Positions 53,867 through 64,000 of a stretch of 64,000 nucleotides of DNA are shown piece by piece. Origin of the DNA: Citrobacter portucalensis (GTDB lineage Bacteria > Pseudomonadota > Gammaproteobacteria > Enterobacterales > Enterobacteriaceae); NCBI RefSeq assembly GCF_002042885.1, contig NZ_MVFY01000007.1, positions 62,001-126,000 on the forward strand. The letters are read 5' to 3'. The notes below the pieces were generated by a model. The model saw only the letters and a program-made list of their open reading frames with translations, did not search any database and was not told where the DNA came from. Positions within the stretch are counted from its first letter, which is position 1. The number at the start of each line of letters is the position of its first letter. The position numbers were made by a program, and so were the translations under genes.

Positions 53867-54811
53867 ATGTTACATAAAAATACGCTTCTTTTCGCAGCAT
53901 TATCCGCTGCTCTTTGGGGTAGTGCAACACAGGCAGCAAATGCCGCTGTGGTGGCCTCGCTCAAGCCGCTGGGGTTTATTGCTTCAGCCATTGCAGACGG
54001 GGTAACAGACACTGAGGTTCTCCTGCCTGACGGGGCTTCCGAACATGACTATTCACTGCGTCCATCAGACGTAAAACGCTTACAGGGCGCGGACTTAGTT
54101 GTTTGGATTGGACCTGAGATGGAAGCGTTTATGGAAAAGTCAGTCAAGAATATTCCTAACGCGAAACAGGTAACGATTGCGCAGCTCAATGACGTGAAAC
54201 CGTTACTCATGAAAGGTGCTGATGACGACGATGACGATCATGGACACAATGATGCTGGCAGTGAAAAAAGTGACGAGCATCACCATCATGGCGATTACAA
54301 CATGCATCTTTGGCTTTCCCCAGAGATAGCGCGGGCCTCAGCGGTTGCAATCCATGAAAAATTAGTGGAACTTATGCCGCAAAGTCGAGCCAAACTTGAC
54401 GCCAACCTGAAGGATTTTGAGGCACAATTAGCCGCAACCGATAAGCAGGTAGGTAACGAGCTCGCACCGCTCAAGGGAAAAGGTTATTTCGTTTTTCATG
54501 ACGCCTATGGCTACTACGAAAATCACTACGGACTAACACCGCTTGGTCACTTTACCGTGAACCCTGAGATTCAACCTGGTGCGCAGCGTTTACATGAAAT
54601 AAGAACACAGTTGGTTGAGCAAAAAGCAACCTGCGTTTTTGCTGAGCCACAGTTCAGGCCAGCGGTCGTTGAAGCCGTCGCGAGAGGGACATCCGTTCGA
54701 ATGGGAACGTTGGATCCGCTCGGAACGAATATCAAACTGGGTAAAACAAGCTATTCAGCGTTTTTGAACCAATTAGCCAACCAGTATGCGAGCTGCCTGA
54801 AAGGAGATTAA
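53867..54811 (+). CDS. znuA: zinc-binding periplasmic protein ZnuA
   Basis: A 314-residue cluster A-I substrate-binding protein with a signal peptide (cut near ATQA|ANAA, about residue 22). Metal ligands of the family are the conserved His residues in [14 protein letters not shown] and FVFHDAYGY. The charged loop before the second ligand is rich in Asp and His (residues about 120-143: [10 protein letters not shown] ... EHHHHGDYN) and a few residues longer than in E. coli (310 aa). ATG 53867 gives the E. coli N-terminus MLHK. It delivers Zn2+ to ZnuBC. Confidence 0.95.
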   Translation: MLHKNTLLFAALSAALWGSATQAANAAVVASLKPLGFIASAIADGVTDTEVLLPDGASEHDYSLRPSDVKRLQGADLVVWIGPEMEAFMEKSVKNIPNAKQVTIAQLNDVKPLLMKGADDDDDDHGHNDAGSEKSDEHHHHGDYNMHLWLSPEIARASAVAIHEKLVELMPQSRAKLDANLKDFEAQLAATDKQVGNELAPLKGKGYFVFHDAYGYYENHYGLTPLGHFTVNPEIQPGAQRLHEIRTQLVEQKATCVFAEPQFRPAVVEAVARGTSVRMGTLDPLGTNIKLGKTSYSAFLNQLANQYASCLKGD

Positions 54812-54826
54812 TGAGGAAGTGAATAC

Positions 54827-56146
54827 GTGCAACAGATAGCCCGCTCTGTCGCTCTGGCATTTAATAATCTGCCGCGACCCCATCGCGTTATGCTGGGGTC
54901 GCTTACCGTACTGACATTGGCCGTCGCCGTCTGGCGGCCTTATGTTTACCATCCCGATTCTGCACCCATCGTTAAAACTATCGAGCTGGAAAAAAGCGAG
55001 ATTCGTTCACTGTTGCCTGAGGCCAGTGAACCTATCGATCAGGCCGCGCAGGAAGACGAAGCCATTCCGCAGGATGAACTGGATGACAAAACGTCTGGTG
55101 AAGCCGGCGTGCATGAGTATGTCGTCTCTACAGGCGATACGCTGAGCAGTATTCTTAATCAGTACGGCATCGATATGGGTGACATCAGTCAGCTCGCTGC
55201 TTCCGATAAAGAACTGCGCAATCTGAAAATTGGTCAGCAGTTATCCTGGACCTTAAGCGCGGAAGGTGACCTGCAGCGCCTGACCTGGGAAGTGTCCCGC
55301 CGTGAAACCCGCACTTACGATCGTACTGCGACAGGTTTCAAAATGAGCAGCGAAATGCAGCAGGGCGATTGGGTTAACAGCCGTATCAAAGGCACGGTGG
55401 GCGGAAGCTTCGTCGCCAGTGCCAAAGAGGCCGGACTGACCAGCTCTGAAATCAGCGCGGTGATTAAGGCCATGCAGTGGCAGATGGATTTCCGCAAACT
55501 GAAAAAAGGCGATGAGTTCTCAGTGCTGATGTCTCGCGAAATGCTGGACGGTAAGCGCGAGCAAAGCCAGCTGCTGGGCGTGCGTTTACGTTCTGAAGGC
55601 AAAGACTATTACGCCATCCGTGCTGAAGATGGTAAGTTCTATGACCGTAACGGTACCGGGCTGGCGAAAGGCTTCATGCGTTTCCCGACGGCGAAACAGT
55701 TCCGCATCTCCTCGAACTTTAACCCGCGTCGCCTGAATCCGGTGACTGGACGCGTAGCACCGCACAAAGGTGTCGACTTTGCGATGCCGCAGGGGACGCC
55801 GGTACTGTCGGTTGGCGATGGTGAAGTGGTTGTAGCGAAGCGTAGCGGCGCTGCCGGATACTATGTTGCGGTTCGTCATGGTCGCACCTACACCACCCGT
55901 TATATGCACCTGCGTAAGCTATTGGTGAAACCAGGTCAAAAAGTGAAACGTGGCGATCGTATCGCGCTGTCAGGTAACACCGGGCGTTCAACAGGTCCGC
56001 ATCTGCACTACGAAGTGTGGATCAACCAGCAGGCCGTGAACCCTCTGACGGCGAAACTGCCGCGTACAGAAGGTCTGACCGGCTCGGATCGCACCGATTA
56101 TCTGGCGCAGGTGAAAGAAGTTATGCCTCAGCTACGTTTTGATTAA
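54827..56146 (+). CDS. mepM: murein DD-endopeptidase MepM
   Basis: A 439-residue periplasmic, membrane-anchored peptidoglycan hydrolase that cuts D-Ala-mDAP cross-links and makes room for new strands. It has an N-terminal membrane helix (about 20-40), a LysM domain (HEYVVSTGDTLSSILNQYG), a linker and a C-terminal M23 LytM domain with zinc ligands H-x3-D (HKGVDFAMP) and HLHYE. Start is GTG at 54827 after GAGGAAG, 15 bp from the znuA stop. It is a substrate of the NlpI-Prc protease in E. coli. Confidence 0.95.
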   Translation: MQQIARSVALAFNNLPRPHRVMLGSLTVLTLAVAVWRPYVYHPDSAPIVKTIELEKSEIRSLLPEASEPIDQAAQEDEAIPQDELDDKTSGEAGVHEYVVSTGDTLSSILNQYGIDMGDISQLAASDKELRNLKIGQQLSWTLSAEGDLQRLTWEVSRRETRTYDRTATGFKMSSEMQQGDWVNSRIKGTVGGSFVASAKEAGLTSSEISAVIKAMQWQMDFRKLKKGDEFSVLMSREMLDGKREQSQLLGVRLRSEGKDYYAIRAEDGKFYDRNGTGLAKGFMRFPTAKQFRISSNFNPRRLNPVTGRVAPHKGVDFAMPQGTPVLSVGDGEVVVAKRSGAAGYYVAVRHGRTYTTRYMHLRKLLVKPGQKVKRGDRIALSGNTGRSTGPHLHYEVWINQQAVNPLTAKLPRTEGLTGSDRTDYLAQVKEVMPQLRFD

Positions 56147-56159
56147 TTAGCACACTGAT

Positions 56160-56194
56160 AAAGCCGGTACGCGATGCGTGCCGGCTTTTTTATT
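56160..56194 (+). terminator. intrinsic terminator after mepM
   Basis: AAGCCGGTACGC-GATG-CGTGCCGGCTT followed by TTTTATTTTG. Confidence 0.93.
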
Positions 56195-56265
56195 TTGTAC
56201 GGCGCACGGTGCGCCGCTACACTATCAGCAGATTTACTTTTCGCGGCACCAGACACTGGAAGAGC

Positions 56266-57237
56266 ATGGAAACGAAAAAAAAGAATATTGAGTATATCCC
56301 TGAGTTTGATAAATCATTTCGCCACCCGCGCTACTGGGGCGCCTGGCTGGGTGTAGCGGCGATAGCTGGGATTGCGTTAACGCCAGCGTCATTTCGCGAT
56401 CCTATTCTGGCAAAGCTCGGACGGATGGTTGGACGCTTGGGAAAAAGCTCACGTCGCAGAGCGCTGATCAATTTATCCCTTTGTTTTCCTGAACGCAGCG
56501 AAGCTGAGCGCGAAGCCATTGTCGATGAGATGTTCGCGACCGCCCCTCAGGCGATGGTCATGATGGCGGAACTCGCCCTGCGCGGGCCGGAGAAAATTCA
56601 GAATCGGGTTGACTGGCAGGGCCTTGAAATCATCGAAGAGATGCGCCGCAACGATGAAAAAGTGATTTTTCTCGTTCCTCATGGCTGGGGCGTAGATATC
56701 CCGGCGATGCTGATGGCTTCCCAGGGACAGAAAATGGCAGCAATGTTTCACAATCAGGGAAACCCGGTATTTGATTACGTCTGGAACACGGTACGCCGTC
56801 GTTTCGGAGGTCGATTACATGCGCGTAATGATGGTATCAAACCGTTTATTCAGTCTGTACGTCAGGGATATTGGGGATACTACCTGCCGGATCAGGACCA
56901 TGGGCCTGAGCACAGCGAGTTTGTCGATTTTTTTGCTACCTATAAAGCAACGTTACCGGCAATTGGTCGCTTGATGAAGGTCTGCCACGCGCGTGTAGTG
57001 CCGCTGTTTCCGGTGTATGACGGTAAAACTCACCGCCTGACGATTAAGGTCCGTCCTCCGATGGATGACATCCTGACAGCGGATGACCACACCATTGCCA
57101 GACGAATGAACGAAGAGGTGGAAATTTTTGTCACGCCTCATGTCGAACAATACACCTGGATACTGAAACTGCTTAAGACGCGTAAACCCGGCGAGATTGA
57201 GCCCTATAAGCGCAAAGATCTCTATCCGAAGAAATAA
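56266..57237 (+). CDS. lpxM: lipid A myristoyltransferase LpxM (MsbB)
   Basis: A 323-residue inner-membrane acyltransferase that adds the last (myristoyl) chain to Kdo2-lipid A. It has an N-terminal membrane helix (GAWLGVAAIAGIALTP) and the lysophospholipid-acyltransferase H-x4-D motif in PHGWGVDIPA. It is equal in length to E. coli LpxM. ATG 56266 is chosen over 56209 because GGAAGAGC lies upstream and METKKKN matches E. coli. The mepM terminator separates it from the previous gene, and a bidirectional terminator follows it. Confidence 0.96.
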   Translation: METKKKNIEYIPEFDKSFRHPRYWGAWLGVAAIAGIALTPASFRDPILAKLGRMVGRLGKSSRRRALINLSLCFPERSEAEREAIVDEMFATAPQAMVMMAELALRGPEKIQNRVDWQGLEIIEEMRRNDEKVIFLVPHGWGVDIPAMLMASQGQKMAAMFHNQGNPVFDYVWNTVRRRFGGRLHARNDGIKPFIQSVRQGYWGYYLPDQDHGPEHSEFVDFFATYKATLPAIGRLMKVCHARVVPLFPVYDGKTHRLTIKVRPPMDDILTADDHTIARRMNEEVEIFVTPHVEQYTWILKLLKTRKPGEIEPYKRKDLYPKK

Positions 57238-57267
57238 AAAAAGCCTCTCAAACGAGAGGCTTTTTTA
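57236..57267. terminator. bidirectional terminator between lpxM and pykA
   Basis: AAAAAAAGCCTCTC-AAAC-GAGAGGCTTTTTT gives a T tract on both strands for the convergent genes. Confidence 0.95.
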
Positions 57268-57282
57268 CATCAAACGCTGGGG

Positions 57283-58725
57283 TTACTCGACGGTCAGGAT
57301 ACGCGTGGTGTTAGTTGAGCCAATAGTGCTCATCACATCGCCCTGTGTCACAATCACCAGATCGCCGGAAACCAGATAGCCTTTATCACGCAGCAGGTTC
57401 ACTGCTTCATTGGCGGCAACGACGCCATCTGTTTCGCTGTCAAAGTGAACCGGGGTGACACCGCGATACAGAGAGGTCAGATTCAGCGTACGTTCATGAC
57501 GAGACATCGCGAAAATTGGCAGACCGGAACTGATACGAGAAGTCATCAGCGCAGTACGACCGGACTCCGTCATAGCGATGATAGCGGTGACCCCTTTCAG
57601 GTGGTTAGCAGCGTACATCGCTGACATCGCAATTGCTTCTTCAACGTTATCAAACTGCACGTCAAGGCGGTGTTTAGAGACGTTGATGCTTGGGATCTTC
57701 TCTGCACCCAGGCAAACGCGCGCCATTGCCGCGACGGTTTCCGCCGGGTACTGACCTGCTGCTGTTTCGGCAGAGAGCATTACGGCATCGGTGCCGTCGA
57801 GGACGGCGTTAGCCACGTCCATCACTTCCGCACGAGTCGGCATTGGGTTGGTGATCATCGACTCCATCATCTGTGTGGCGGTGATGACCGCACGGTTCAG
57901 CTGACGCGCACGGCGAATCAACGCTTTCTGAATACCTACCAGCTCAGGGTCACCGATTTCAACGCCCAGGTCGCCACGGGCTACCATCACTACGTCAGAA
58001 GCCAGGATGATGTCATCCATCGCATTCTGGTCGCAGACGGCTTCTGCACGTTCTACCTTGGCGACAATTTTCGCATCGCAACCGGCGTCGCGCGCCAGAC
58101 GGCGGGCATAGTTTAGATCTTCGCCGCAGCGCGGGAAGGAGACAGCCAAATAGTCAACGCTGATTTGCGCTGCGGTAATAATGTCGGCTTTGTCTTTTTC
58201 GGTGAGGGCTTCAGCAGAGAGACCGCCGCCCAGTTTGTTGATGCCCTTGTTATTGGACAGCGGGCCACCGACAGTAACTTCGGTGAAGACTTTCATGCCC
58301 TGAACTTCCAGCACTTTAAGCTGTACGCGACCGTCGTCGAGCAGCAGGATATCGCCAGGCACGACGTCTGCAGGCAGTCCCTTATAATCAATGCCGACTT
58401 TTTCTTTGTCGCCTTCGCCTTTACCGAGGTTGGCGTCTAACAGGAACTTGTCGCCAACATTAAGAAAAACTTTACCTTCTTTAAAGGTAGATACGCGGAT
58501 TTTAGGTCCCTGCAGGTCACCCAAAATAGCTACATGACGTCCCAGTTTTGCGGCAATTTCACGGACCTTATCCGCCCGCAGTTTGTGATCTTCTGGAGAG
58601 CCGTGGGAAAAGTTCATACGTACGACGTTCGCACCCGCGGCGATAATCTTCTCAAGGTTGTTATCGCGGTCAGTTGCCGGGCCTAACGTGGTAACGATTT
58701 TGGTTCTGCGAAGCCTTCTGGACAT
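57283..58725 (-). CDS. pykA: pyruvate kinase II (AMP-activated)
   Basis: A 480-residue pyruvate kinase, the same length as E. coli PykA; it makes ATP and pyruvate from phosphoenolpyruvate. The N-terminus [19 protein letters not shown], the active-site segment with [12 protein letters not shown] and the signature [11 protein letters not shown] are intact, and the C-terminal effector-binding domain is complete. ATG 58725 is used; the upstream extension to 58749 is not conserved. It is monocistronic and follows hexR, which is encoded upstream in the same direction. Confidence 0.96.
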   Translation of the reverse strand: MSRRLRRTKIVTTLGPATDRDNNLEKIIAAGANVVRMNFSHGSPEDHKLRADKVREIAAKLGRHVAILGDLQGPKIRVSTFKEGKVFLNVGDKFLLDANLGKGEGDKEKVGIDYKGLPADVVPGDILLLDDGRVQLKVLEVQGMKVFTEVTVGGPLSNNKGINKLGGGLSAEALTEKDKADIITAAQISVDYLAVSFPRCGEDLNYARRLARDAGCDAKIVAKVERAEAVCDQNAMDDIILASDVVMVARGDLGVEIGDPELVGIQKALIRRARQLNRAVITATQMMESMITNPMPTRAEVMDVANAVLDGTDAVMLSAETAAGQYPAETVAAMARVCLGAEKIPSINVSKHRLDVQFDNVEEAIAMSAMYAANHLKGVTAIIAMTESGRTALMTSRISSGLPIFAMSRHERTLNLTSLYRGVTPVHFDSETDGVVAANEAVNLLRDKGYLVSGDLVIVTQGDVMSTIGSTNTTRILTVE

Positions 58726-58844
58726 GTAATACTCCGTTGACTGAAACAACTAGGTGTTGCGTGAACATTAATCCGGCCGTTCTCAAATATTAACGGTAAA
58801 ATGAACGACCCGGATGATAAAAGGGTAGAACATTGTTATTGCTT

Positions 58845-59714
58845 TTAGCGGTCATCACTCTTGATGAGTAATTCTTTATCAAAACGCGATTCCTTGAGCG
58901 CTTCCTTGACACGCTTCAAGTTATCTCTAAATTTTGCCCCTCGGCGCAAAGTAAATCCTGTAGCCAGCACATCTATCACGGTCAGTTGAGCAAGTCGAGA
59001 GACCATGGGCATATAAATGTCAGTATCTTCCGGTACATCGAGGGTAATAGCCAGCGTGGCTTCACGCGCCAGTGGCGTGCCGGGAGAGGTGAGGGCGATA
59101 ACCATAGCGTCGTTTTCCCTTGCTAACTGCGCCAGTTCAACCAGACTTTTGGTTCTTCCAGTATGAGAAATAAGCACAATGACGTCGTCGTCGCTACAAT
59201 TCATACAACTCATACGTTGCAGGACAATGTCGTCGGAATAGATTACCGGTACGTTAAAGCGGAAAAATTTGTTCATCGCGTCGTGCGCTACCGCGGCGGA
59301 AGAACCTAAACCAAAGAAGGCGATTTTCTTTGCCTGGGTTAACAAATCTACCGCCCGGTTTACCGCCGCGTTATCCAGCGACTGACGAACGTGGTCAAGG
59401 CTTGCCATCGCCGATTCGAAGATTTTCCCCGTATAAGATTCTACGCTGTCATCCTCATCCACATTGCGATTAACATAAGGGGTACCATTTGCCAGACTTT
59501 GTGCCAGATGCAGTTTAAAATCAGGGAAGCCACGCGTATCCATGCTACGACAGAAACGGTTCACCGTCGGTTCGCTGACGTTGGCTTCTACAGCAAGCGC
59601 AGCGATGCTTGAGTGAATTGCCTGCTCGGGAGAGGCAAGAATAATGTCGGCGACTTTACGCTCTGACTTGCTCAAATGTTCCAGTTTTAACTGGATTTTT
59701 TCCAGCATATTCAT
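58845..59714 (-). CDS. hexR: HexR transcriptional regulator (RpiR family)
   Basis: A 289-residue repressor with an N-terminal RpiR-type helix-turn-helix (SIAALAVEANVSEPTVNRFCRSM) and a C-terminal SIS sugar-phosphate-binding domain (FFGLGSSAAVAHDA ... LISHTGRTKSLVE). It represses zwf and other central carbon genes; the effector is 2-keto-3-deoxy-6-phosphogluconate, the product of Edd and substrate of Eda. ATG 59714 (MNMLEKIQ) matches E. coli; 14 upstream residues to 59756 are not conserved. It is divergent from zwf, whose promoter region carries a perfect HexR box. Confidence 0.95.
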   Translation of the reverse strand: MNMLEKIQLKLEHLSKSERKVADIILASPEQAIHSSIAALAVEANVSEPTVNRFCRSMDTRGFPDFKLHLAQSLANGTPYVNRNVDEDDSVESYTGKIFESAMASLDHVRQSLDNAAVNRAVDLLTQAKKIAFFGLGSSAAVAHDAMNKFFRFNVPVIYSDDIVLQRMSCMNCSDDDVIVLISHTGRTKSLVELAQLARENDAMVIALTSPGTPLAREATLAITLDVPEDTDIYMPMVSRLAQLTVIDVLATGFTLRRGAKFRDNLKRVKEALKESRFDKELLIKSDDR

Positions 59715-59957
59715 GATGTAGGTAGGCTCATGGGTCATGGGCAAAAACGATTTCAACGATAAGGGGAAATCGAGTGGTAACTCTGGTAGATAGTACCCCT
59801 GCTAGTGCAGCAACGGGGCAAAATGGACAAAATAGTTGTTGTTTTTTTTCATTACATGATCGGAGTCGGATTTTCATACTTCTTCATGGGTACGAAAAAG
59901 ACGACTTTTTTATCCATTTTGATGGGTTATACGCCAATAAAGCGGCTGTTCGCGGTA

Positions 59958-59977
59958 ACAGCACGGCTGGATAAGCG
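59958..59977 (+). promoter_or_regulatory. Mar/Sox/Rob box upstream of zwf
   Basis: ACAGCACGGCTGGATAAGCG keeps the GCAC core of the marbox with about three mismatches to consensus, and corresponds to the SoxS/MarA site known upstream of E. coli zwf. Confidence 0.5.
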
Positions 59978-60017
59978 TTTACGGTTTCCGGATTCACGTA
60001 AAAGCAGTACAGTGCAC

Positions 60018-60032
60018 TGTAATAAAATTACA
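60018..60032. promoter_or_regulatory. HexR operator of zwf
   Basis: TGTAATAAAATTACA is a near-perfect palindrome fitting the HexR consensus (TGTARTWWWATTACA), 46 bp before the zwf start codon. Confidence 0.85.
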
Positions 60033-60078
60033 ACCAGTGTCTGGCAAAAGCACCAGGCACTTAATTGAGGAGAATGAC

Positions 60079-61554
60079 ATGGCGGTAACGCAAACAGCCC
60101 AGGCATGTGATCTGGTCATTTTCGGCGCGAAGGGCGACCTGGCGCGACGGAAATTGCTGCCTTCCCTGTATCAACTGGAAAAGGCCGGCCAGATTAACCC
60201 GGATACCCGCATCATTGGGGTTGGGCGTGCCGACTGGGACAAAGCAGCCTATACCAAGGTTGTGCGCGAAGCGCTCGAAACCTTCATGAAAGAAAAAATT
60301 GATGAAAGTTTGTGGGAAACCCTCAGCGGTCGTCTTGAGTTTTGTAACCTGGACGTCAACGACACCGCCGCGTTTAAGCGTCTGGGCAAAATGCTGGATC
60401 AAAAATCGCGTACCACCATCAACTATTTCGCAATGCCGCCGAGCACCTTTGGCGCGATCTGCAAAGGTCTGGGTGAAGCAAAGCTGAATGCTAAGCCTGC
60501 CCGCGTGGTGATGGAAAAACCGCTGGGTACATCACTGGCAACATCCCGTGAAATCAACGATCAGGTTGGCGAGTATTTCGAAGAGTGCCAGGTTTACCGC
60601 ATCGACCACTATCTCGGCAAAGAGACGGTACTGAACCTGTTGGCACTGCGTTTTGCCAACTCCCTGTTTGTGAATAACTGGGATAACCGCACTATCGACC
60701 ACGTAGAAATTACCGTGGCGGAAGAAGTGGGCATTGAAGGGCGCTGGGGCTACTTTGACCAGGCCGGTCAAATGCGCGACATGATCCAGAACCACCTGCT
60801 GCAGATCCTGTGCATGATCGCGATGTCTCCGCCGTCCGATCTGAGCGCCGACAGCATCCGTGATGAAAAAGTGAAAGTACTGAAATCACTGCGTCGCATC
60901 GATCGTTCGAACGTACGTGAAAAGACAGTTCGTGGTCAGTACACCGCCGGTTTTGCCCAGGGCAAAAAAGTTCCGGGATACCTGGAAGAAGAAGGCGCGA
61001 ACAAGAGCAGCAACACGGAAACGTTTGTGGCGATCCGTGTGGATATCGATAACTGGCGCTGGGCGGGCGTACCGTTCTATCTGCGTACCGGTAAACGTTT
61101 ACCGACCAAGTGCTCTGAAGTGGTGGTTTACTTCAAAACGCCTGAGCTGAACCTGTTCAGAGAATCCTGGCAGGACCTGCCGCAGAACAAGCTGACTATC
61201 CGTTTGCAGCCTGATGAAGGTGTCGATATCCAGGTACTGAACAAAGTGCCGGGGCTGGATCACAAGCATAACCTGCAAATTACCAAACTTGATCTGAGCT
61301 ACTCCGAAACCTTCAACCAAACGCATCTGGCCGACGCTTATGAGCGCCTGCTGCTTGAAACGATGCGCGGCATTCAGGCGTTGTTTGTGCGCCGTGATGA
61401 AGTTGAAGAAGCCTGGAAGTGGGTCGACTCCATTACCGAAGCCTGGGCAATGGACAACGACGCACCGAAGCCGTATCAGGCCGGAACCTGGGGACCGGTT
61501 GCCTCTGTGGCCATGATTACCCGTGATGGCCGTTCCTGGAACGAATTCGAGTAA
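60079..61554 (+). CDS. zwf: glucose-6-phosphate 1-dehydrogenase
   Basis: A 491-residue dehydrogenase, equal to E. coli Zwf, that oxidises glucose-6-phosphate with NADP+ to 6-phosphogluconolactone, feeding the pentose phosphate and Entner-Doudoroff routes. The Rossmann motif is [13 protein letters not shown] and the substrate-binding/catalytic motif is [12 protein letters not shown] 60079 follows GAGGAGAATGAC; upstream codons to 60037 overlap the regulatory region. Expected control by HexR, SoxS/MarA and growth rate. A terminator follows before edd. Confidence 0.97.
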   Translation: MAVTQTAQACDLVIFGAKGDLARRKLLPSLYQLEKAGQINPDTRIIGVGRADWDKAAYTKVVREALETFMKEKIDESLWETLSGRLEFCNLDVNDTAAFKRLGKMLDQKSRTTINYFAMPPSTFGAICKGLGEAKLNAKPARVVMEKPLGTSLATSREINDQVGEYFEECQVYRIDHYLGKETVLNLLALRFANSLFVNNWDNRTIDHVEITVAEEVGIEGRWGYFDQAGQMRDMIQNHLLQILCMIAMSPPSDLSADSIRDEKVKVLKSLRRIDRSNVREKTVRGQYTAGFAQGKKVPGYLEEEGANKSSNTETFVAIRVDIDNWRWAGVPFYLRTGKRLPTKCSEVVVYFKTPELNLFRESWQDLPQNKLTIRLQPDEGVDIQVLNKVPGLDHKHNLQITKLDLSYSETFNQTHLADAYERLLLETMRGIQALFVRRDEVEEAWKWVDSITEAWAMDNDAPKPYQAGTWGPVASVAMITRDGRSWNEFE

Positions 61555-61578
61555 AATATCATCTAGCCCATAGGTGTT

Positions 61579-61594
61579 ATTTTACCGGTAACAT
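61579..61594. promoter_or_regulatory. GntR operator of edd-eda
   Basis: ATTTTACCGGTAACAT differs by one base from the palindromic GntR-type operator ATGTTACCGGTAACAT. It overlaps the predicted -35 of edd, consistent with repression in the absence of gluconate. Confidence 0.75.
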
Positions 61595-61616
61595 GATCTA
61601 ACACAGATTGTAGAAT
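61588..61616 (+). promoter_or_regulatory. putative edd promoter
   Basis: -35 GTAACA (61588-61593) and -10 TAGAAT (61611-61616), 17 bp spacer. The start would fall near 61623, directly before the hairpin at 61632-61667. Confidence 0.5.
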
Positions 61617-61631
61617 AATTTTTGCACTTTT

Positions 61632-61667
61632 AAGCTCCGCGTGGATTCACCCGCGGGGCTTTTTTTA
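61632..61667 (+). terminator. intrinsic terminator after zwf / in the edd leader
   Basis: AAGCTCCGCG pairs with CGCGGGGCTT (one G-U pair), followed by seven T residues. It ends the zwf message but also lies downstream of the predicted edd promoter. Confidence 0.88.
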
Positions 61668-61787
61668 TTACACTGCCTGAAACGATTTTGCCCCTGAGCT
61701 ACGGCTAACAAGAGATTCAGCTGCTTTTAACCCAACTGAAACACATTGTTGATCCAACGCTCTGACAGATAAATTTTAGGAGCCTCT

Positions 61788-63599
61788 ATGAATCCGAATT
61801 TGTTACGCGTAACAAAACGTATTGTCGAACGTTCTCGCGACACGCGTTCCGCCTACCTTGCCCGTATTGAACAAGCGAAATCGACTACCGTTCATCGTTC
61901 ACAACTGGCGTGCGGTAACCTGGCGCATGGTTTTGCTGCCTGCCAGCCGGATGACAAGGCCTCGCTGAAAAGCATGCTGCGTAACAATATCGCGATCATT
62001 ACCTCCTATAACGACATGCTTTCCGCGCATCAGCCGTACGAACATTATCCCGACATCATTCGTAAAGCGCTGCATGAAGCCAATGCGGTAGGGCAGGTCG
62101 CTGGCGGAGTTCCTGCGATGTGCGACGGTGTGACCCAGGGACAGGATGGGATGGAGCTTTCGTTGCTGAGTCGCGAAGTGATTGCGATGTCGGCTGCTGT
62201 CGGCCTCTCACACAATATGTTCGACGGCGCGTTATTCCTTGGCGTGTGCGACAAAATTGTCCCGGGTCTGGTGATGGCGGCACTGTCATTTGGTCATCTG
62301 CCTTCGATCTTTATTCCCTCCGGCCCGATGGCGAGTGGGTTGGCGAACAAAGAAAAAGTGCGCATCCGTCAGCTGTATGCTGAAGGCAAAGTCGATCGCA
62401 TGGCGCTGCTTGAATCCGAAGCGGCGTCTTATCACGCACCGGGGACCTGTACGTTCTATGGCACGGCAAACACCAACCAGATGGTGGTGGAGTTTATGGG
62501 GATGCAACTGCCTGGGTCCTCATTCGTACACCCGGATGCCCCGCTGCGCGAGGCGTTGACCGCCGCGGCTGCTCGTCAGGTAACGCGTCTGACCGGCAAC
62601 GGCAATGAATGGATGCCGATCGGTAAAATGATCGATGAAAAAGTAGTGGTGAACGGTATTGTCGCGCTGCTGGCGACCGGGGGGTCAACCAACCATACAA
62701 TGCACCTGGTTGCGATGGCGCGCGCAGCCGGGATTCTGATTAACTGGGACGACTTCTCCGATCTGTCCGATATCGTGCCGTTGATGGCGCGTCTGTATCC
62801 GAATGGTCCGGCAGATATTAACCACTTCCAGGCAGCGGGAGGCGTGCCGGTGTTAATGCGCGAACTGCTGAACGCGGGTCTGCTGCATGAAGATGTGAAC
62901 ACCGTTGCCGGGTTTGGTTTATCGCGTTACACCATGGAACCCTGGCTCAACGATGGTGAGCTGGACTGGCGCGAAGGGGCAGCGAAGTCTCTGGACAGCA
63001 ATGTGATTGCTACCATTGGTAAGCCATTCTCCCATCACGGCGGTACCAAAGTGCTGAGCGGTAACCTCGGGCGTGCTGTGATGAAAACGTCGGCGGTTCC
63101 GCTAGAAAATCAGGTAATTGAAGCGCCCGCGGTTGTTTTTGAAAGTCAGCATGATGTATTGCCGGCCTTCGATGCGGGACTGCTCGACCGTGATTGCGTA
63201 GTCGTTGTGCGCCATCAGGGACCAAAAGCAAACGGAATGCCAGAATTACATAAACTCATGCCGCCACTTGGTGTATTATTGGACCGTTGTTTCAAAATTG
63301 CGTTAGTTACCGATGGACGACTTTCAGGTGCTTCAGGTAAAGTGCCTTCAGCAATCCATGTAACCCCAGAAGCCTACGATGGCGGGCTGCTGGCAAAAGT
63401 ACGCGATGGCGACATCATTCGTGTGAATGGACAGACAGGTGAATTGACGCTGCTGGTTGATGAAGAGGAACTTGCTTCTCGTCAGCCTCACATTCCTGAC
63501 CTCAGCGCATCGCGCGTGGGCACAGGCCGTGAAATGTTCAGCGCGTTGCGTGAAAAGCTGTCCGGTGCGGAACAGGGCGCAACCTGTATCACTTTTTAA
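61788..63599 (+). CDS. edd: 6-phosphogluconate dehydratase
   Basis: A 603-residue IlvD/Edd-family dehydratase, equal to E. coli Edd, that converts 6-phosphogluconate to 2-keto-3-deoxy-6-phosphogluconate with a labile [4Fe-4S] cluster. Cluster cysteines are in [18 protein letters not shown] and the [13 protein letters not shown] segment. ATG 61788 follows TAGGAGCCTCT. It is co-transcribed with eda (34 bp gap). Induction by gluconate is expected through the GntR-type operator upstream. Confidence 0.97.
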   Translation: MNPNLLRVTKRIVERSRDTRSAYLARIEQAKSTTVHRSQLACGNLAHGFAACQPDDKASLKSMLRNNIAIITSYNDMLSAHQPYEHYPDIIRKALHEANAVGQVAGGVPAMCDGVTQGQDGMELSLLSREVIAMSAAVGLSHNMFDGALFLGVCDKIVPGLVMAALSFGHLPSIFIPSGPMASGLANKEKVRIRQLYAEGKVDRMALLESEAASYHAPGTCTFYGTANTNQMVVEFMGMQLPGSSFVHPDAPLREALTAAAARQVTRLTGNGNEWMPIGKMIDEKVVVNGIVALLATGGSTNHTMHLVAMARAAGILINWDDFSDLSDIVPLMARLYPNGPADINHFQAAGGVPVLMRELLNAGLLHEDVNTVAGFGLSRYTMEPWLNDGELDWREGAAKSLDSNVIATIGKPFSHHGGTKVLSGNLGRAVMKTSAVPLENQVIEAPAVVFESQHDVLPAFDAGLLDRDCVVVVRHQGPKANGMPELHKLMPPLGVLLDRCFKIALVTDGRLSGASGKVPSAIHVTPEAYDGGLLAKVRDGDIIRVNGQTGELTLLVDEEELASRQPHIPDLSASRVGTGREMFSALREKLSGAEQGATCITF

Positions 63600-63633
63600 G
63601 ACTTATTTTGTAATCAGGCGAGAGAAAACTCTG

Positions 63634-64000
63634 ATGAAAAACTGGAAGACAAGTGCAGAAGCAATCCTGACCACTGGCCCGGTTGTACCGGTTATCGTGG
63701 TTAATAAACTGGAACACGCAGTGCCGATGGCAAAAGCGCTGGTTGCAGGCGGCGTGCGCGTTCTGGAAGTGACCTTACGTACCGCATGTGCGATGGATGC
63801 CATTCGCGCGATCGCAAAAGAAGTTCCGGACGCTATCGTTGGTGCAGGTACTGTACTGAATCCGCAACAGCTGGCTGAAGTAACCGAAGCCGGTGCGCAG
63901 TTTGCTATCAGCCCGGGCCTGACCGAGCCGCTGCTGAAAGCCGCAACGGAAGGCACTATTCCGCTGATCCCTGGTATCAGCACCGTGTCTGAACTGATGC
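63634..64000 (+). CDS. eda: KDPG aldolase Eda (3' end outside window)
   Basis: The first 122 codons of the 213-residue aldolase that splits 2-keto-3-deoxy-6-phosphogluconate into pyruvate and glyceraldehyde-3-phosphate, and also acts on 4-hydroxy-2-oxoglutarate. The N-terminus [20 protein letters not shown] and the catalytic Glu45 in RVLEVTLRT match E. coli. The Schiff-base lysine (Lys133) lies beyond the window. ATG 63634 is preceded by AGGCGAGAG with a rather long gap. Second gene of edd-eda. Confidence 0.96.
   Translation, partial: MKNWKTSAEAILTTGPVVPVIVVNKLEHAVPMAKALVAGGVRVLEVTLRTACAMDAIRAIAKEVPDAIVGAGTVLNPQQLAEVTEAGAQFAISPGLTEPLLKAATEGTIPLIPGISTVSELM

Overview
The window is a gamma-proteobacterial chromosome segment from the Enterobacteriaceae. 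Most encoded proteins look like near-identical counterparts of Escherichia coli proteins in almost the same order (yecA-tyrP-yecH-ftnA-yecR ... araFGH-otsBA-uspC-flhDC-motAB-cheAW-tar-tap-cheRBYZ-flhBAE ... argS-yecM-cutC-cmoBA-aspS-nudB-yebC-ruvCAB-znu-mepM-lpxM-pykA-hexR-zwf-edd-eda). It has Salmonella-like content between flhE and argS (a second PBP2) and lacks the E. coli loci torYZ and yebB. ERIC and REP/BIME repeats are present. This mix fits best with Citrobacter or a close relative; species cannot be fixed by eye.

Layout. 1-2.9 kb: a tightly packed accessory cluster on the + strand, cut by the left edge: a DUF1571-like protein, an SRPBCC protein, a possible one-helix peptide, a Tat-exported transglutaminase-like protein and a MerT/MerP-like pair, closed by a terminator. 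3-11 kb: yecA, tyrosine transport, two ferritins, YecR, and three genes not in the E. coli K-12 order here (an RpiB/LacAB-type isomerase, a DHA2-type MFS exporter, a DJ-1/PfpI protein). 11-18 kb: arabinose ABC importer, trehalose synthesis, UspC. 18-36 kb: flagellar master regulator, motor, chemotaxis and export genes, interrupted between cheW and tar by an antisense dicarboxylate/amino-acid symporter. 36-39 kb: a GH105-type unsaturated uronyl hydrolase and a second PBP2. 39-57 kb: translation, tRNA modification, Holliday-junction, zinc-uptake and envelope genes. 57-64 kb: pykA, the HexR regulator, and the oxidative pentose phosphate/Entner-Doudoroff genes zwf-edd-eda, eda being cut by the right edge.

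How it fits together. FlhDC (with CRP and RcsAB sites upstream) drives the flagellar/chemotaxis genes. tar carries its own textbook sigma-28 promoter, so the symporter insertion need not silence the receptor operon. HexR, encoded divergently from zwf, has a perfect box upstream of zwf; a GntR-type operator overlaps the likely edd promoter. Zur, LexA, TyrR, AraC and sigma-E sites are recognisable at znuA/znuC, ruvA, tyrP, araF and inside cutC (MicL sRNA). Less ordinary features are the Tat-transglutaminase/MerTP cluster, the symporter inside the chemotaxis locus with altered cation-site motifs, the GH105 plus RpiB-like isomerase plus Eda set that could form a scattered unsaturated-uronate route, and a pair of ERIC elements with compensatory stem changes flanking cmoBA-yecN.
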